64,000 bases of DNA from Levilactobacillus acidifarinae DSM 19394 = JCM 15949 (GCF_001434835.1 NZ_AZDV01000027.1:29856-93855), one strand, 5' to 3'. Positions 13,701-25,462 are shown, counted from the first letter of the stretch. The notes: generated by a model from the sequence alone, not told the origin. Translations and numbers: made by a program.

Positions 13701-16700
13701 CGCTGACTGCGGAAAGTTGACTGGCAATCGAGTTAGACAGCTGGCTGACACTGGCGTTGCTTGCGCTCTGGTCGGAAGCCGACATCATCGATTGTTCGTT
13801 GGCGTCGGAAACGGATTGGGCACTTAAGCTGGCGTTACTGTTACTGATTTGAGAATTGTAGGATGAATCGTTTGCTTCACTTAAACTTTGTTCCATGGAA
13901 GTGATGGCGTCGCTCAATGACGCTTCGGATTCAGACTTGGCACTCACACTAGCGTCATCGTCGGAAATCGAAGCGGCTTGCGAAGCCGAGGTCGACGCAC
14001 TGGCTTGAGCCGAGGCTGACGCACTCTGACTGGCGACCGCCGAAGCCTCACTATCAACGATGGCCGTTGACGTGGAAGCCTTAACCGAGTCGCTCGCAGA
14101 CGCGCTTTGACTAGCCTGCGTTGAGGTCCGCGACATCGAGTTGTCGGACAACAAGCTGTCATCGGAAACGGAACGGGAGTTTAGACTAGCCGCCGAAGCG
14201 GATTGGTCGGCACTCTGGCTATTGCCGCTGGCGATCTGTTCACTCAGACTGTTGGCCGAAGCCGAATTGCTGGCCGACAGAACGCTCAACGAGTTTTCAC
14301 TCGCGGAAAGTAAACTCAGCGAGGCGTCACTCATCGACGCTTCGGATTGAGATAATTCGGAGGCCATGCTTTGTGCTGATTTAACGGCTTCGCTGGCACT
14401 GGCTGAGGCGTCGCTGACACTGGCCACCTGACTGGCGGTCGAGTCAACGACCTGACTCAGACTGGCATCGCTTAAGCTTTGAGTCGAAGTCGACATCATC
14501 GATTGCTCGTTGGCGTCGGAAACGGATTGGGCACTTAAGCTAGCGTTACTGTTACTAATTTGAGAATTGTAAGATGACTCGTTTGCTTCACTTAAACTTT
14601 GTTCCATAGAAGTGATGGCGTCGCTCAAGGACGCTTCAGCTTCGGACTTGGCGCTCACACTAGCGTCATCGTCGGAAATCGAAGCGGCTTGTGAAGCCGA
14701 CGTTTCAGCACTGGCTTGGGCCGAAACCGAGGCACTCTGGCTGGCGGTGGCAGAAGCTTCACTGTTAACGACGGCCGTTGACGTGGAAGCAGAAGCCGAA
14801 GCACTACCAGAGGCGCTTTGCTCAGCTTGTGACGACGTCCGCGACATCGAGTTGTCGGACAACAGGCTGTCATCGGCGGCTGAACGAGAATTCAAACTAG
14901 CCACGGAAGCGGACGTGTCCGCGCTCTGACTGGCCCCACTGGCAATGACTTCACTCTCACTCGCCGCGACGGACGCGTTGCTGAGTGATAAGTCACTGAC
15001 GGACGCGTCACTGGCCGAAATCTGACTCAGGGAAACCTGACTCATGGAAGCTTCGGACTGTTCCATTTCGGAAATGGCTGCGCTGGTCGAAACCACCGCG
15101 TCACTGGCGCTGGCCGCCGAAGCGGAGTTTTCAGAAACTTGGCTTGCCACGGAGTTCGATAATTGACTCAGGCTCTGGTTAGAGGCACTCAGTTGTGACT
15201 GCGAAACGGCGGATAAGTCACTGGCGTTACTCTGTGATAACGAGGCCAAACTAGCTGCACTCTCGCTATCCGTCTGCGCACTCGCAGCGGATAATTCACT
15301 GCCAATGACCGAAGTAACTTGACTCAAACTGGTGATGGCTTGCGATACGGAAGCCGCAGCACTAGCCGAGAGTTCAGCCGACTGGTTGGCGGAAGCCGAA
15401 GCCATTTGACTGGCCTTAGCCGAAGCCGCACTTTCTTCAGACGCCGTCGAGAGCGACGTGGCGGCAGACTCACTAGCCGAGACGCTTTGACTAGCCGCTG
15501 TGGACGTCCGGGACGTCGAGTTAGCGGATAAGATGCTGGCATCGGAAACCGACCGGTCACTCAGACTGGCCGCCGAAGCGGAAGCCGATTGACTTTGATT
15601 GATCATCGAAGTCGACAAGTTACTCAAACTGGTGGTGGAAACCGAGTTGCTGGCCGAAACTTGACTCAACGAGTTCAGACTCAGCGAAGCATCGGCCGAT
15701 TCCTTAGCGGACGCCTGTGCAGAAGCTTCTGCTGATTGTTCGGCGGAAACCGTTGCGGACGTGGCAGCAGAGGTCGAGGCCGAATTTTCAGCGGAAACCT
15801 GACTCAACGAGCTTTCCGATTGTGACAATTCGGACAATTGACTGTTCAGGCTAGCCGTTGAATCCGCTGCGCTGGTTTCAGCACTGGTAATGGCGGACAA
15901 TTCACTGTTTTCAGAGGCGATGTGTTCGCTGACACTGGCGTCACTCTGACTCTGAGCGGACTCAGAAATCGTGGATAACTCGGTAGCGTCGGATTGAGAC
16001 TGTTCACTCAGACTAGCGTTCGAAGCGCTAATCTCGGAGTTCTTGGTCGAATCGTTGGCCGAGCTCAGGCTGGCCTCACTAGCACTCACTTCGGAAAGCA
16101 AGCTGTTTTCTAGCGATGTCTTTTGACTCAGGCTAGCCATCGATTCGGAAACGGTCGCAGAATTAGAAGCCGATCCCGTCGCACTGACGCTAGCCGACTC
16201 ACTGGCCACTTGACTCTCGTGGGCCTGGCTGATGCTCTGCGACGCCGCAACGGACGCTGACGTACTTGCCGAAGCATTAGCCGATTCGCTGGCAGAATTC
16301 TGTGAAGCCGTCCGCGACGTTGACGCCACGACACTGGCATCGGAGAGCGACCGGTCACTGAGACTCTGTTCGGACTCGGAGTTCTTCTGGCTCTCGCTAG
16401 CAACGGCCGTAGACTGATCACTCACACTGTTCAGTGACAGTGACCGACTTTGCGAAGCGTTGCTCAAGGATTCCAAGCTCTGAGAAACTTCACTGGCCTG
16501 ACTAGCCGATTGACTAGCGGACGTTTCCGCCGACGTGGTACTCATCGAGTTTTCGGAAGCGGAGGCCTCGGAAGCCACGTTCGATAAGGACGTTTCAAGA
16601 CTGTTAGCCGCCGACTCAGAAGCCGAGATGACGGATTGTTCACTGATGATTTGTTGTGATTGGTTACTCAAGCTCCGGTTCGATAGGCTCATCTCCGAAA

Positions 16701-19700
16701 CGGAAATGGCGGATTGAACACTGGCGTCAGAGGCCGATTGGGCACTCAGGCTCGCGTAGCTTGAGGTCATGGCCGAGGTCGAAGACCCCTGGGCCGCACT
16801 CAGGCTAATTGATGCGGAAGCGACTTGTGACAATACCTGTGATTCGGACTGTTGCGCTTGACTGAGACTGGCCATGGAAGCCGAGATTGTCGCGGATTCG
16901 GACGCCTCGTCACTGGCACTTTGGGCCTGTGATTCAGCGACGGACTGGTCGACCTTCGACTGACTGGCACTGGCATTCGCCGAGATGGCAGCCGATTCAC
17001 TAGCCGAAGTCCCCGCCGACGCACTGGCGGAATTTTGAGAATCCGTCCGCGACGTGGAGTTGGCCGAAAGAATCTGACTATCGGAAACGGACCGGTTGCT
17101 CAAACTGGTTTGGGCGGAATCGGTACTTTCACTCTGACTGGCATCGCTGGAAACCCGTTCACTAGTACTATCCGCGGATTCAGAAACGCTTTGCGATAAG
17201 TTGCTCAAGGAAGCTAAGCTCAAAGACATCCGGCTGGTCGAGGCGTCACTCATCGACGCTTCGGAAGCCGAGATTTCGGAGTGTTGACTAGCTGCGGACC
17301 CTTGGGCGTCACTAACGCTGGTTGCGGCCGAATTAACGGCCGAAGCTTCACTGGCGTTAGCTGAAGCCAGGTTACTCAGGCTGGCGTTGGACTCACTGAT
17401 CAACGCTTGCGAGATTTGTGATTGTTCTGACGCGTCAGATTGCGATTGGGCACTCAGACTCGCGTTTGAACGACTGATTTGTGAATTATAGGATGAATCA
17501 CTAGCCACGCTGAGACTTTGTTCCGTGGAAGCCACTGCCTTGCTGACACTGGTTTCTTGTTCGGAACGTTGGCTGATACTGTTCAAGGAGTTGACCGCGG
17601 ATTCGGATTGGTCAGCCGAAACGGACGCGCTCTGTTGCGCACTCCCGGAAGCTACTTGACTGGCTTGTGATCGACTGTTGGCTGCGTTCGTAGAAATAGA
17701 CGCGGACATTGAAGCCGACTCACTGGCCGATTGACTCTGCGACGTTTGTACGGAGTTCCGGGACGTCGAGGTGGCCGATAAGATACTGATATCGGACAAC
17801 GACTGGGCACTCAGACTGGCAACCGAGTCACTCACGACCACACTCTGACTGGCAATGGCAGACCGTTGCGATTCCAGACTGTTAGCGGAAGCCAAGTTGC
17901 TTTGTGACAACTGACTTAAGGAAAGTTCACTCGTGGAAACGTCGGCCGACTGGCTTGCGACTTGACTCGCTAACCGACTGATCGAATCCTCAGCGGACGA
18001 CTGACTCAACGAAGCGGCGCTCATCGATTCGTGGCTCTTAAGTTGATCACTGATCGACGCTTCGGACTGGGAAACTTCCGAGTTCTGGCTGGCAACCGAG
18101 TTGACGTTGGCACTGGTGCTGACTGATGCGACACTCGCAGCTGAGACCAGACTAGCGTTACTTTGCGATAAGTTGCTCAAACTAGCGTTAGATAAGCTGA
18201 GTTGTGCCGACGTGATGGCCGACAAGGCGGCCGAATCATCGTCACCAGCAACACTTAAGCTCATTGACTTCTGATTCAGTTCGGAAACGACTTGTGAAGT
18301 AGACGCGTCGTTTTCACTGGCCGTAGCGGAAGCGACTTGACTAGCGTTGGATAAGGAAGCGGCCTGTTGCTGAGAAACGGAAGCCGAAACAATCGCCGAA
18401 TCACTTGCCGACTGGCTTTGCGACGTCTGAAGTGACGTCCGGGAATCCCCTAACGAGGCAAGACTCAGACTATCGACAGCCGAACGGGACATCAAGCTGG
18501 CTTCGGAAGCCGCGGTGTCCTCACTTTGACTGCTGGTAGCGGAGTTAGCGCTGTTCAGGCTCTTGGTCGAAACCGAAGTGCTGGCCGATAGGATACTTAA
18601 TGACGCGTCACTCAAACTGTTTTCAGACGTCGAAATCTGAGACAACATGCTGGTCATAGACGTTGAGAAGTCGCTTTGACTGGCAGCTGAAGCGCTGGCC
18701 GAAGCGAGAATGTTGCTAATCTCACCCGATAAGTGACTCAGGCTTTGATTTAGTTCACTAGTTTCCGCAGCGGAAACCGCGGCGTTTAAGCTGGTGTTAT
18801 TCAAGGATTTCAGACTGAGACTATCAGCAAGGGAGGTGAGCATCGAATTTTCGGAAATGCCCCGGCCGCTCAAAACGCCCTGCATGGACGTTACTTTACC
18901 GTAGTCTAGGGAATCAGACTGAGAAATGGTACTGAGAATGGATTGAGACAGCGAGATATCGGCCGAGACGCTGACTGACTGGTCAACGCTTTCCTGAGCC
19001 GAAGTAGCCGCAACGAGTGAGGCCGACGCACTGGCCGACGCCACGCTCTGACTGAGAAGCGCCGAGGTTGCCGCCGAATCAATGGCGGATTGACTCGCCA
19101 TCTCGGAAGCTGAAATTTGTTGATCGGTCAAGGAGCCACTGACAATCTTAATGGTACTGTCATCGGAGACGGACCGGTCACTCAGACTGTTCAAAGCACT
19201 AGCAATGGCTGAATTTAAGCTAGCCGCACTCAACGATTGACTCGCCATGCTAATCAACGAGTCACTATTGGCTTGTGAGGCCAAGCTTAAGGAAACCAAC
19301 GCGCTGTTACGAGCATCGACAATACTGGTCGATTCACTTGCCAGCACCTGACTCATCGAGGCTTCAGATGCCGAGATGTCGGACATCATGTTACTGTTTG
19401 CTTGTGATTGAGAAATGGCGTTGCTTTCGGAGACGCTGACTTCCGACATGATACTGTTGTCGGAGTCCACCCGGTTACTAATACTTGCTAACGAGGCCGA
19501 AACCACGGAATTCGAGTTGGCGATGGATTGTGACACGATCAGGTCGGACAAGGAATCCTTAGCACTTTCATTAGAAATCGATTGTTCACTCAGACTCGCG
19601 ATGGATGCCGACGTCTGGGAGTTAACGATAACTTGAGATTGTGACGCCGCACTGGCACTCTTCTCAGCGGAAACCACCTGTGATAAGGCCTGCGATAAGG

Positions 19701-22700
19701 ATTGAGAGGCCGTAGACAACTCACTGAACTGACTAGCACTAATCATCGAGTCCACGCTGACGGACTCATCACTCATACTATTTCGAGCTTCAGAAACTTG
19801 TGAGTTGTCAATGGCAATCGATGCCGAGATTGAGGCACTCTGTGAGGCTTCAACGCTCAGTGACGTGTTGGACAATGAGGTCGAGATGGATTGGTCACTC
19901 AAACTGCCTTCGGAAGCCGATTGATCAGCCGACGCCTTGGCAGAGGTCGAGGCCTCGCTGGCCATTGACTGACTCTGCATGGCACTGGTCGACGCACTCA
20001 CAGAAGCGCTATTTGAAGCCGATTCAGCGGCCGACTGACTACTTTTAGCCGTACTCGTCGACGCACTGGCACTCGCTTCAGAAGTAACCGACACGGAAGC
20101 CAGACTGGCATCGGACATTGACCGGTCACTCAGACTCGCATCGCTGGCCGACGCCTGAGCAGACTGACTAGTTTGTGAGTTTGCATCGGAAATCGACCGG
20201 TCACTCAAGCTCTTTTCGGACTGGGATAGGCTGGTGATCACGTCACTAACGGACTGGTCACTGGCCGACTGACTGATCGAGTCACTTTCCCATTGCGACT
20301 GGGAGACTTCACTCGTTGACTGACTCGCGGAAGTGGAGGATTCCTGTGAAATTACGATAATGTGGGCCACGCCTGTGACGGTTTGGTTACTCGTTGGGTC
20401 CGTTAAGGTCAACGGCACATCGTAAGTTCCAACCGTATTGAAACTGACGTTTGCGAGACTAGCCTTAACTAAGGACGGTGATAACCAATGTCCCTGAGCA
20501 TCCGTCGCCCCATCAACCAGGCTGAGGACAAAGCTCTGTCCCGCAACGATGGTTTGATCGTGCGCGGAGATCTTTGGTAACAGGCTAGGATCATCTGTTT
20601 GGTCAATGGCGATGGTCCCCGTCATGGCCATCAGGCTCGTGGCGTTCGGCAGTTCGTGCGTGGTAAAGTAACTGGTCCCTTGATTAGCTTGTAATTCAGC
20701 AATCAAGGCCTGGGCACCGGCACTGGTTAAGTGGTAGGTGTAAGTCCCCACTTTACTGTCATCGTTGTCGACCGTAAACCAGCCATTCTCCAGCGTGACG
20801 CTGGTCCCAGATGTCGAATCGTTCCAAGTTGGGGTTAACGATTCGTTGCTTAATAAGCCACTGGCGTTAGTCCCGGTGTACTTCACTTCTTGAGTGGTCA
20901 GACCGTTGTAGTTAAAGGCGGCCGTCTTTTTATAAGTAAAGTTTAGCGTTTGCGGTGTCGTGACGTCGCTTAACGCGATTGGGTTAGTGGAAGAAACACT
21001 CCACCCAGATATAGGCGTTGGGGCGTAAATTTGGGCATCCCCGCCTAATAAGACGTTGACCGTCTTGCCGGCGGTGGCCATCGAGGTACTAGAGAAGCCC
21101 GCATCGCTAGAACTAGTGGTGATGGTGATCTGAACCAAGTTAGCGTTATACCCGGTGGTAAAGGCTAATCCTGGCGTAGACGACCCATACTTCGACGTTA
21201 AGAGCTTACTCCCAGTATCCAGCGCGGTTCCATCGGCCTGGTAATTCAGACCGTCATAAGAACCCGCTTCAGCAACCACCGGAATGGTCCCGTCCGTCGA
21301 CTCAGCGTACTGTTGTTGCGCCAAAGCAGCCCCGGCGTTAAAGGCGGCATCCGCCTTCTGTAATTCATCGGCGTAGCTTTGCACGTAGGCTTTTTGTCCG
21401 ATGGCCGTTAAGGCATTGACGTTACTGGTCGTTAAGGCCTGAGTCGCCATCGTATCCGACGTAATACTGTTGACCCGGACCATAAACTGCGGCAAGTAGC
21501 CAGACGGCGTCCCCCCTAAACTGATGCCCGTAATTTTACTAAAGTCTAGCGGGTTCGTATCGGTGGTTAGCTCCCCACTCTTAGCCGCAATCACGGCAGC
21601 ATCGGCGACGACCATGGCTCGGTAGTGTGCGTCCATAACGTTCAACGCTTCACGAACCATATCGTAGGTCAAATTAGGCCCAGTGGTGGCAGCTTGTCCA
21701 AAGGACCCGGAATACTTAAAGCTATATTGGTTATCTTGAGTTAAGAAATTAATGAAGTCGGCATTAGCGTTGGTTGACGTTCCTTTGAAGTAGTAACCGG
21801 TAGGATCAGCCAAGTAGTCGTTCACCGCGGCTTGGACCGTGTTGTACTGGTTGTTATACATTTCTTGAATAACTTGTTCTGCCCCAGCACCGCTCCGGGT
21901 ATAACTCGTACCACTATAAGCATGGGCCGCATCGTTCAACAGTTGATTGGCCTGGTCTTGGGATAATTTTCCGTTGGTGACCAGTTGATTGACGATATCG
22001 GTGACCGACGTCTTCTGGTTCCCCGTCAGTGCATCGTTATCCGCCATGGTGGTAACGTTACCCAAGACCTTTTGACCCCAAGCATAGGCTGCGGCTTGAA
22101 CCACCGTAGACAAAGCCGTCGTGGTAGTCGTATCCGCAATCGCACCGGGATCAGTCACAGAAAAGCCGTTAATTGTGTTGTAGTTGGTGCCGTTGACGGA
22201 GGCGTGGTTGACCGCATACGGATCGTCATACACGTGTCCCGCCATAATATCAGTGATGGCATTGTTCATCCCGATGGACCAATTAGAAAGAATCGCGTTT
22301 AAAGCGTTGGTTTTAATCCCCGTGTAAATGGACTGTAACATGGGGTTATCCAGGACCCCATTGAGCCCTAACATGGTCACCATCGTCTGTAAGTTCCCGT
22401 TCAAGGCCACGGCCTCTGACAATGTGGCGGGAGCGTACGGTGAGGTATCCATGTCAAGGATGCCACCCACTGAACGAATATCGCCAATGGCTTCATGGGT
22501 AATCCCGTTAATGATGGATGGTGCTAAAATATCGGCAAAGGCGGTAATCGCTTTGGTCGTCGTTGCAATATCTGCGGTAGCGGTATTGCTGCTGTCTTGG
22601 GTATAACCTAAGACTTTTTGCGCATAGTTTGAAGACCCCGAGATAATTTTACTAATTGAGTTCAGGAAGGTTAAACCAGTCCCACTAATTGAGCTTCCCG

Positions 22701-24014
22701 TTAAGTCAGAAGCGCTATAGTTCTGGTCAATCATATTAGCGGCATTGGCAGGGTCCGCAGCTTTAGCAGTTAACCCATCCAACCAATTTTGCAATCCCGA
22801 AGCGTAGTCGCGAATGTAATCGGAATAACCTTGGTTATAATCGGCGGTATGGTAGGTTGTTTTCGTAAGATTTAAGAAACCACCGTAAGTGTCCCAAGTT
22901 TCAACTGAATTATGATCTTGGTATTTTTGACCATCCGTCCAAACCGGTGCCGCATACCCCGTATCGTGTTGCAAGGAACTATCGTTTTGATAATCCGTTA
23001 ACAATTGCGAGATTTTAGTAATGGCATTCGTAATTGGTTGATAGTTCACAACAAGATTGGTCTGCCCAGTGCCCCCTGTAATGTCAAATTGGCTGATAAG
23101 GTATTCAATACCTGCCTTAGCATTAGAAGTCCCTAAATTATAAGCATTCGTATCACCGTTAATGGCTTCTCCCGGGTGTGACAACGGGTTCGTCGCATCT
23201 AACGATAAATCTTCCGCCATAAAAGCCGCGTACGTGGTCATCAGAGAGTTTAACGTCTCGACGCCGTACGTGTTGCAATGGTATCCATCTGGTCTTCCAG
23301 TTGGGCTTCCGCCGCGCTGGTCTCAGCACTAGCCGAAGCGTTGGCCGAGGCCGTCGACGGATCAACTGTACTGGTGCTAGCTGTGCTGGTACTGGTGCCA
23401 CTGGTTGAGAGACTCGTAGAAGCACTAGTCCCGTCAGAACTAGTGCTGGTTAAGCCGCTATTATTAGTCGTGCTGGTCGAGGCCGCATCCTCGCTAGTCG
23501 TACTGGTTGATGCCGTCGTTTTGGACGCGGTGGACGTTGCTGATTTGTCTGCCGTCGACGTCGATGTCGATGTAGACGTTGAAGTCGACGTGCTGGTCTG
23601 TGCAGTTGACTCACTGGTAGTCGTCGATTGAGCGGTGGTCGTCGACGTTTCGGTCGTCGAGGTGGACCCACTAGTCCCCTCAGTCGACGTACTCGTCGTT
23701 GAGCCACTCGCCGTGGTCGTACTGGTCTTCGTTGCTTCCGTCGTGCTCGTTGAAGTCGACGTGGTCTGCGAGGTAGCAGGAATCGTCCCCGACTCCTGCG
23801 TCGCCGCCACGTCTTTAGAATCCACTTGCTGAGCTGCCCCGGTCTTGGTATCCGCTTTAGCGGACGAACCTGATACGGTTCCTAATCCGAGGAGGCCACT
23901 CAGCGTTGAGATCCCAGCAACAAGCCACTTAGTTCCTGCCTTGTACATCTTAAAGTGCTCCTTGCTGTTCGACCGAAACAGCTCAGAAGCTCTTTTTGGA
24001 TCTAATCCCTTCAT
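1..24014 (-). CDS. Giant serine-rich repeat surface adhesin (SRRP), partial and frameshifted
   Basis: A cell-wall adhesin of the accessory-Sec-exported, O-glycosylated serine-rich repeat family. The ATG is at 24014, eight bases after a GGGG Shine-Dalgarno. The N-terminus has a KxYKxGKxW signal peptide (HFKMYKAGTKW, about residues 20-30), then a Ser/Thr-rich segment to about residue 245. Next come a non-repetitive region (about 23,270-20,360) and a very long Ser-rich region to the window edge. The frame entered at 24014 stops at 23250 (ending ASRR). The frame one base over is read consistently from about 23,274; I spot-checked it at about 23.1, 22.2, 15.6, 5.2 and 0.1 kb. One base therefore appears to be missing near 23,275. 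The C-terminus and any LPxTG anchor lie outside the window. The gene is divergent from the secA2 operon that should export it. It is either one functional gene with an assembly error or a genuinely broken one. Confidence 0.9.
4740..20350 (-). repeat. SRRP Ser-rich region built from ~0.7-kb supermodules
   Basis: Within this Ser/Ala/Asp-rich coding stretch a marker peptide, N-S-T-S-R-T or a close variant, recurs. On the plus strand it appears as forms of gtccgggacgtcgagtt. I see it near 5270, 6065, 6770, 7485, 8225, 9010, 9720, 10430, 11215, 12000, 12715, 13420, 14125, 14845, 15510, 16315, 17045, 17755 and 18435, with weaker copies near 19.15 and 20.09 kb. Most spacings are about 700-800 bases, and many are close to 710. 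A second marker encoding NSASANS-like residues follows at a fixed offset in most modules. The array is a higher-order tandem repeat of about 235-265 residues with diverged copies. Confidence 0.8.
20360..23274 (-). other. Non-repetitive binding region of the SRRP, with MBG-like and Ig-like modules at its end
   Basis: About 970 residues with normal composition lie between the short N-terminal Ser/Thr-rich stretch and the long repeats, which is where SRRPs keep their ligand-binding region. The first ~750 residues (23,270-21,000) look mostly helical, with Ala/Asn/Asp/Tyr-rich segments such as ISQFDITGG and AITDIMAGHVYDDPY. From about 20,940 to 20,620 there is an MBG-like module with the typical NYNG...VGTYTYHLTSAG pattern. 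From about 20,600 to 20,360 there is a bacterial Ig-like module (VGTYDVPLTLTD, then GVAHIIVI). The helical character is my reading of the translation, not a computed prediction. The ligand is unknown. Confidence 0.65.
23855..24014 (-). other. KxYKxGKxW-type signal peptide of the SRRP
   Basis: The first ~53 codons hold a long polar n-region (MKGLDPKRASELFRSNSKEH), the KMYKAGTKW motif and a hydrophobic core rich in Leu, Gly and Ser, then a small-residue stretch ending in a probable cleavage site near SAKA. In streptococci and lactobacilli this extended signal class routes Ser-rich glycoproteins to SecA2. The motif is seen directly. The exact cleavage site is inferred. Confidence 0.9.
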
Positions 24015-24565
24015 GAAATCGCCCCATTAACCTTAAGTACTTCAAATACAACATTTTATTTATTTCAATAGATAATTTTATATTACCACATTTTTGGGCC
24101 TATGGATAAATGGGTTGAACATTTCTGGGGCAAATTTCTTCTACTAATTGTTGCCGCGGGAGATTGTGCATTTTGGTTGTTTAATTCAAATAGGGAAAAA
24201 TAAAAATACACACTGAATGGTTTTTCCTATTTTTTGCCCCTTTTTCGTTGAAAATCAGTCGGAGTCAAACCCGTTGAAACCGTTTTATACCGCTTATTTA
24301 CCCAATAGTTATTTCATTTTTCCAACTATTATGACTGATTAAAATTTATTAATACAGTGTAAACTATCTATAATAAATTCAATTGTCCCCAATAAGTAAG
24401 TGCAATCCTGACAAAATACGCTATGAACCTTACGGGGGCAACGGTTAAGTCACCTTTCAGGTGAAAACTCAAAATCTGAGCGTCTCAAATCATTCACAAA
24501 GTCGGTAATTTTCACATCATCACTAACTTTTAATGCTAATTTTCGACCGCATTGATCGTTAACCC
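24015..24565. promoter_or_regulatory. AT-rich upstream region of the SRRP gene, no gene seen
   Basis: About 550 bases without a credible gene. The region is much more AT-rich than its flanks. It contains an imperfect inverted repeat (AAATAGG-GAAAAA at 24188-24200 against TTTTTCCTATTT from 24221) followed by a T-run, and a short perfect one (TCACCT-ttc-AGGTGA, 24450-24464). The SRRP promoter must lie here on the minus strand. A TAATATAAAAT stretch around 24070-24085 is a possible -10 region, but I cannot assign a -35. Confidence 0.4.
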
Positions 24566-24603
24566 AAAAAATGCCGTTCCCCAGACGCGGGAACGGCATT
24601 TTT
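24566..24603. terminator. Rho-independent terminator downstream of hsp20
   Basis: A perfect GC-rich hairpin, AAATGCCGTTCCC / GGGAACGGCATTT with a 7-base loop, flanked by A-runs and T-runs, so it can work in both directions. It lies 13 bases after the hsp20 stop. Confidence 0.93.
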
Positions 24604-24615
24604 CAGGTTTGCTAA

Positions 24616-25044
24616 TTAATCAATGTTAATCTTGTGTTGATTTTCTTGATCGGTTTCCTTTGGTAAGGTCAGGGTCAAAATTCCCTGGTCGTACTTCGCA
24701 GAAACGTTCTTCAATTGAATGTTTGGGAGGTAGAAGGCCCGGGACACGTTTTGACTAGAACGTTCTTGCCGTAAGATCCGGCCGTCATCATCCTTGGTGT
24801 CCTGACTGGCCGTTGTTTTCCCGGAGATCCGTAACGTGTCATCACGATAATCCACGTGAATGTCTTCCTTCTTAAAGCCTGGCATTTCTGCAGTCACAAC
24901 GTAATCCTTATCGTGTTCTACAACGTCAGTCTTCATCGGGTTATCGTTGCCGTTAAACAAATCGCGGCCCAAGTTACCCACTTCATTAAAGAAATTCATT
25001 GGATTAAACAAGTCATCGTTCCGGTTCATCATTTCGTTAGTCAT
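24616..25044 (-). CDS. hsp20: Small heat shock protein, Hsp20/alpha-crystallin family
   Basis: An ATP-independent holdase that binds unfolding proteins in the cytoplasm. The 142-residue product has the alpha-crystallin domain from about residue 35 to 135, including the opening D-V-x-E pattern, AEMPGFKKEDI, and the C-terminal GILTLTLPK motif typical of the family. Its length is normal. A TTG six bases upstream opens the same frame, but the AAAGGGG Shine-Dalgarno sits about nine bases before the ATG at 25044 and only three before the TTG, so I chose the ATG. The gene stands alone between the adhesin and its secretion operon, with its own promoter, operators and terminator. Nothing ties it functionally to secretion. 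Confidence 0.95.
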   Translation of the reverse strand: MTNEMMNRNDDLFNPMNFFNEVGNLGRDLFNGNDNPMKTDVVEHDKDYVVTAEMPGFKKEDIHVDYRDDTLRISGKTTASQDTKDDDGRILRQERSSQNVSRAFYLPNIQLKNVSAKYDQGILTLTLPKETDQENQHKINID

Positions 25045-25090
25045 TATCAATAACCCCTTTCAAAGTTCTTTGTTTCTCTTTACATTTTCT

Positions 25091-25119
25091 ATAATAGTCA
25101 GTATTGGTCAGAAAGGCAA
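25091..25119 (-). promoter_or_regulatory. hsp20 promoter with CtsR-like heptads in the spacer
   Basis: On the minus strand, -35 TTGCCT (25119-25114) and -10 TATTAT (25096-25091) are separated by 17 bases. The spacer and -10 edge carry two heptads, AGTCAGT-att-GGTCAGA (25096-25112, plus strand), with the three-base spacing of the CtsR consensus RGTCAAA-NAN-RGTCAAA. Each heptad matches five of seven positions. Confidence 0.6.
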
Positions 25120-25122
25120 ATA

Positions 25123-25150
25123 ATTAGCACTCAATTTTTATAGTGCTAAT
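25123..25150. promoter_or_regulatory. CIRCE-like (HrcA) operator upstream of hsp20
   Basis: Inverted repeat ATTAGCACT / AGTGCTAAT with nine-base perfect arms. The consensus CIRCE is TTAGCACTC-N9-GAGTGCTAA. Here the inner spacing is one base shorter (10 instead of 11 between the 8-base core arms). It lies just upstream of the hsp20 -35 box. Confidence 0.75.
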
Positions 25151-25462
25151 TTCGGCTCTTAATCCCTGATGCAACCCGATGTGTGATTAGAGTCTATCAC
25201 CTTTTCGTTTGTAATCAATTTATTTATCAGTAAAAGGTCAAACTCATTTCACGGTCTGATTACGCCAACTCAGGGACCGTTTCCCGGGTGGTTCGTTTGC
25301 TTAGTGAATTTTCCATCAATTATTTTATAGGGGCGCCTCAAATCCATTTCTCTGATTAGCCGAATTCACTACATCAAAACTCAGCTGCTGGCCCCGTCCC
25401 ACGGGATTCTGGGGAAAAAGGCCCATTTCAGTGACATTTCCTCCTTTATATATTCCGCAACA
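25151..25462. other. Intergenic region between hsp20 and secA2
   Basis: About 310 bases with no open frame worth calling. One half-site AAAGGTCAAAC (near 25227) resembles a single CtsR heptad, but its partner is missing. Nothing else was recognised. Confidence 0.5.

Noticed and set aside
5150-20048. Many short plus- and minus-strand open frames over the Ser-rich supermodules
   Set aside because: They are shadows of the single minus-strand adhesin frame.
22328-22606. 92-codon plus-strand frame in the adhesin
   Set aside because: Antisense to the coding frame and without a Shine-Dalgarno.
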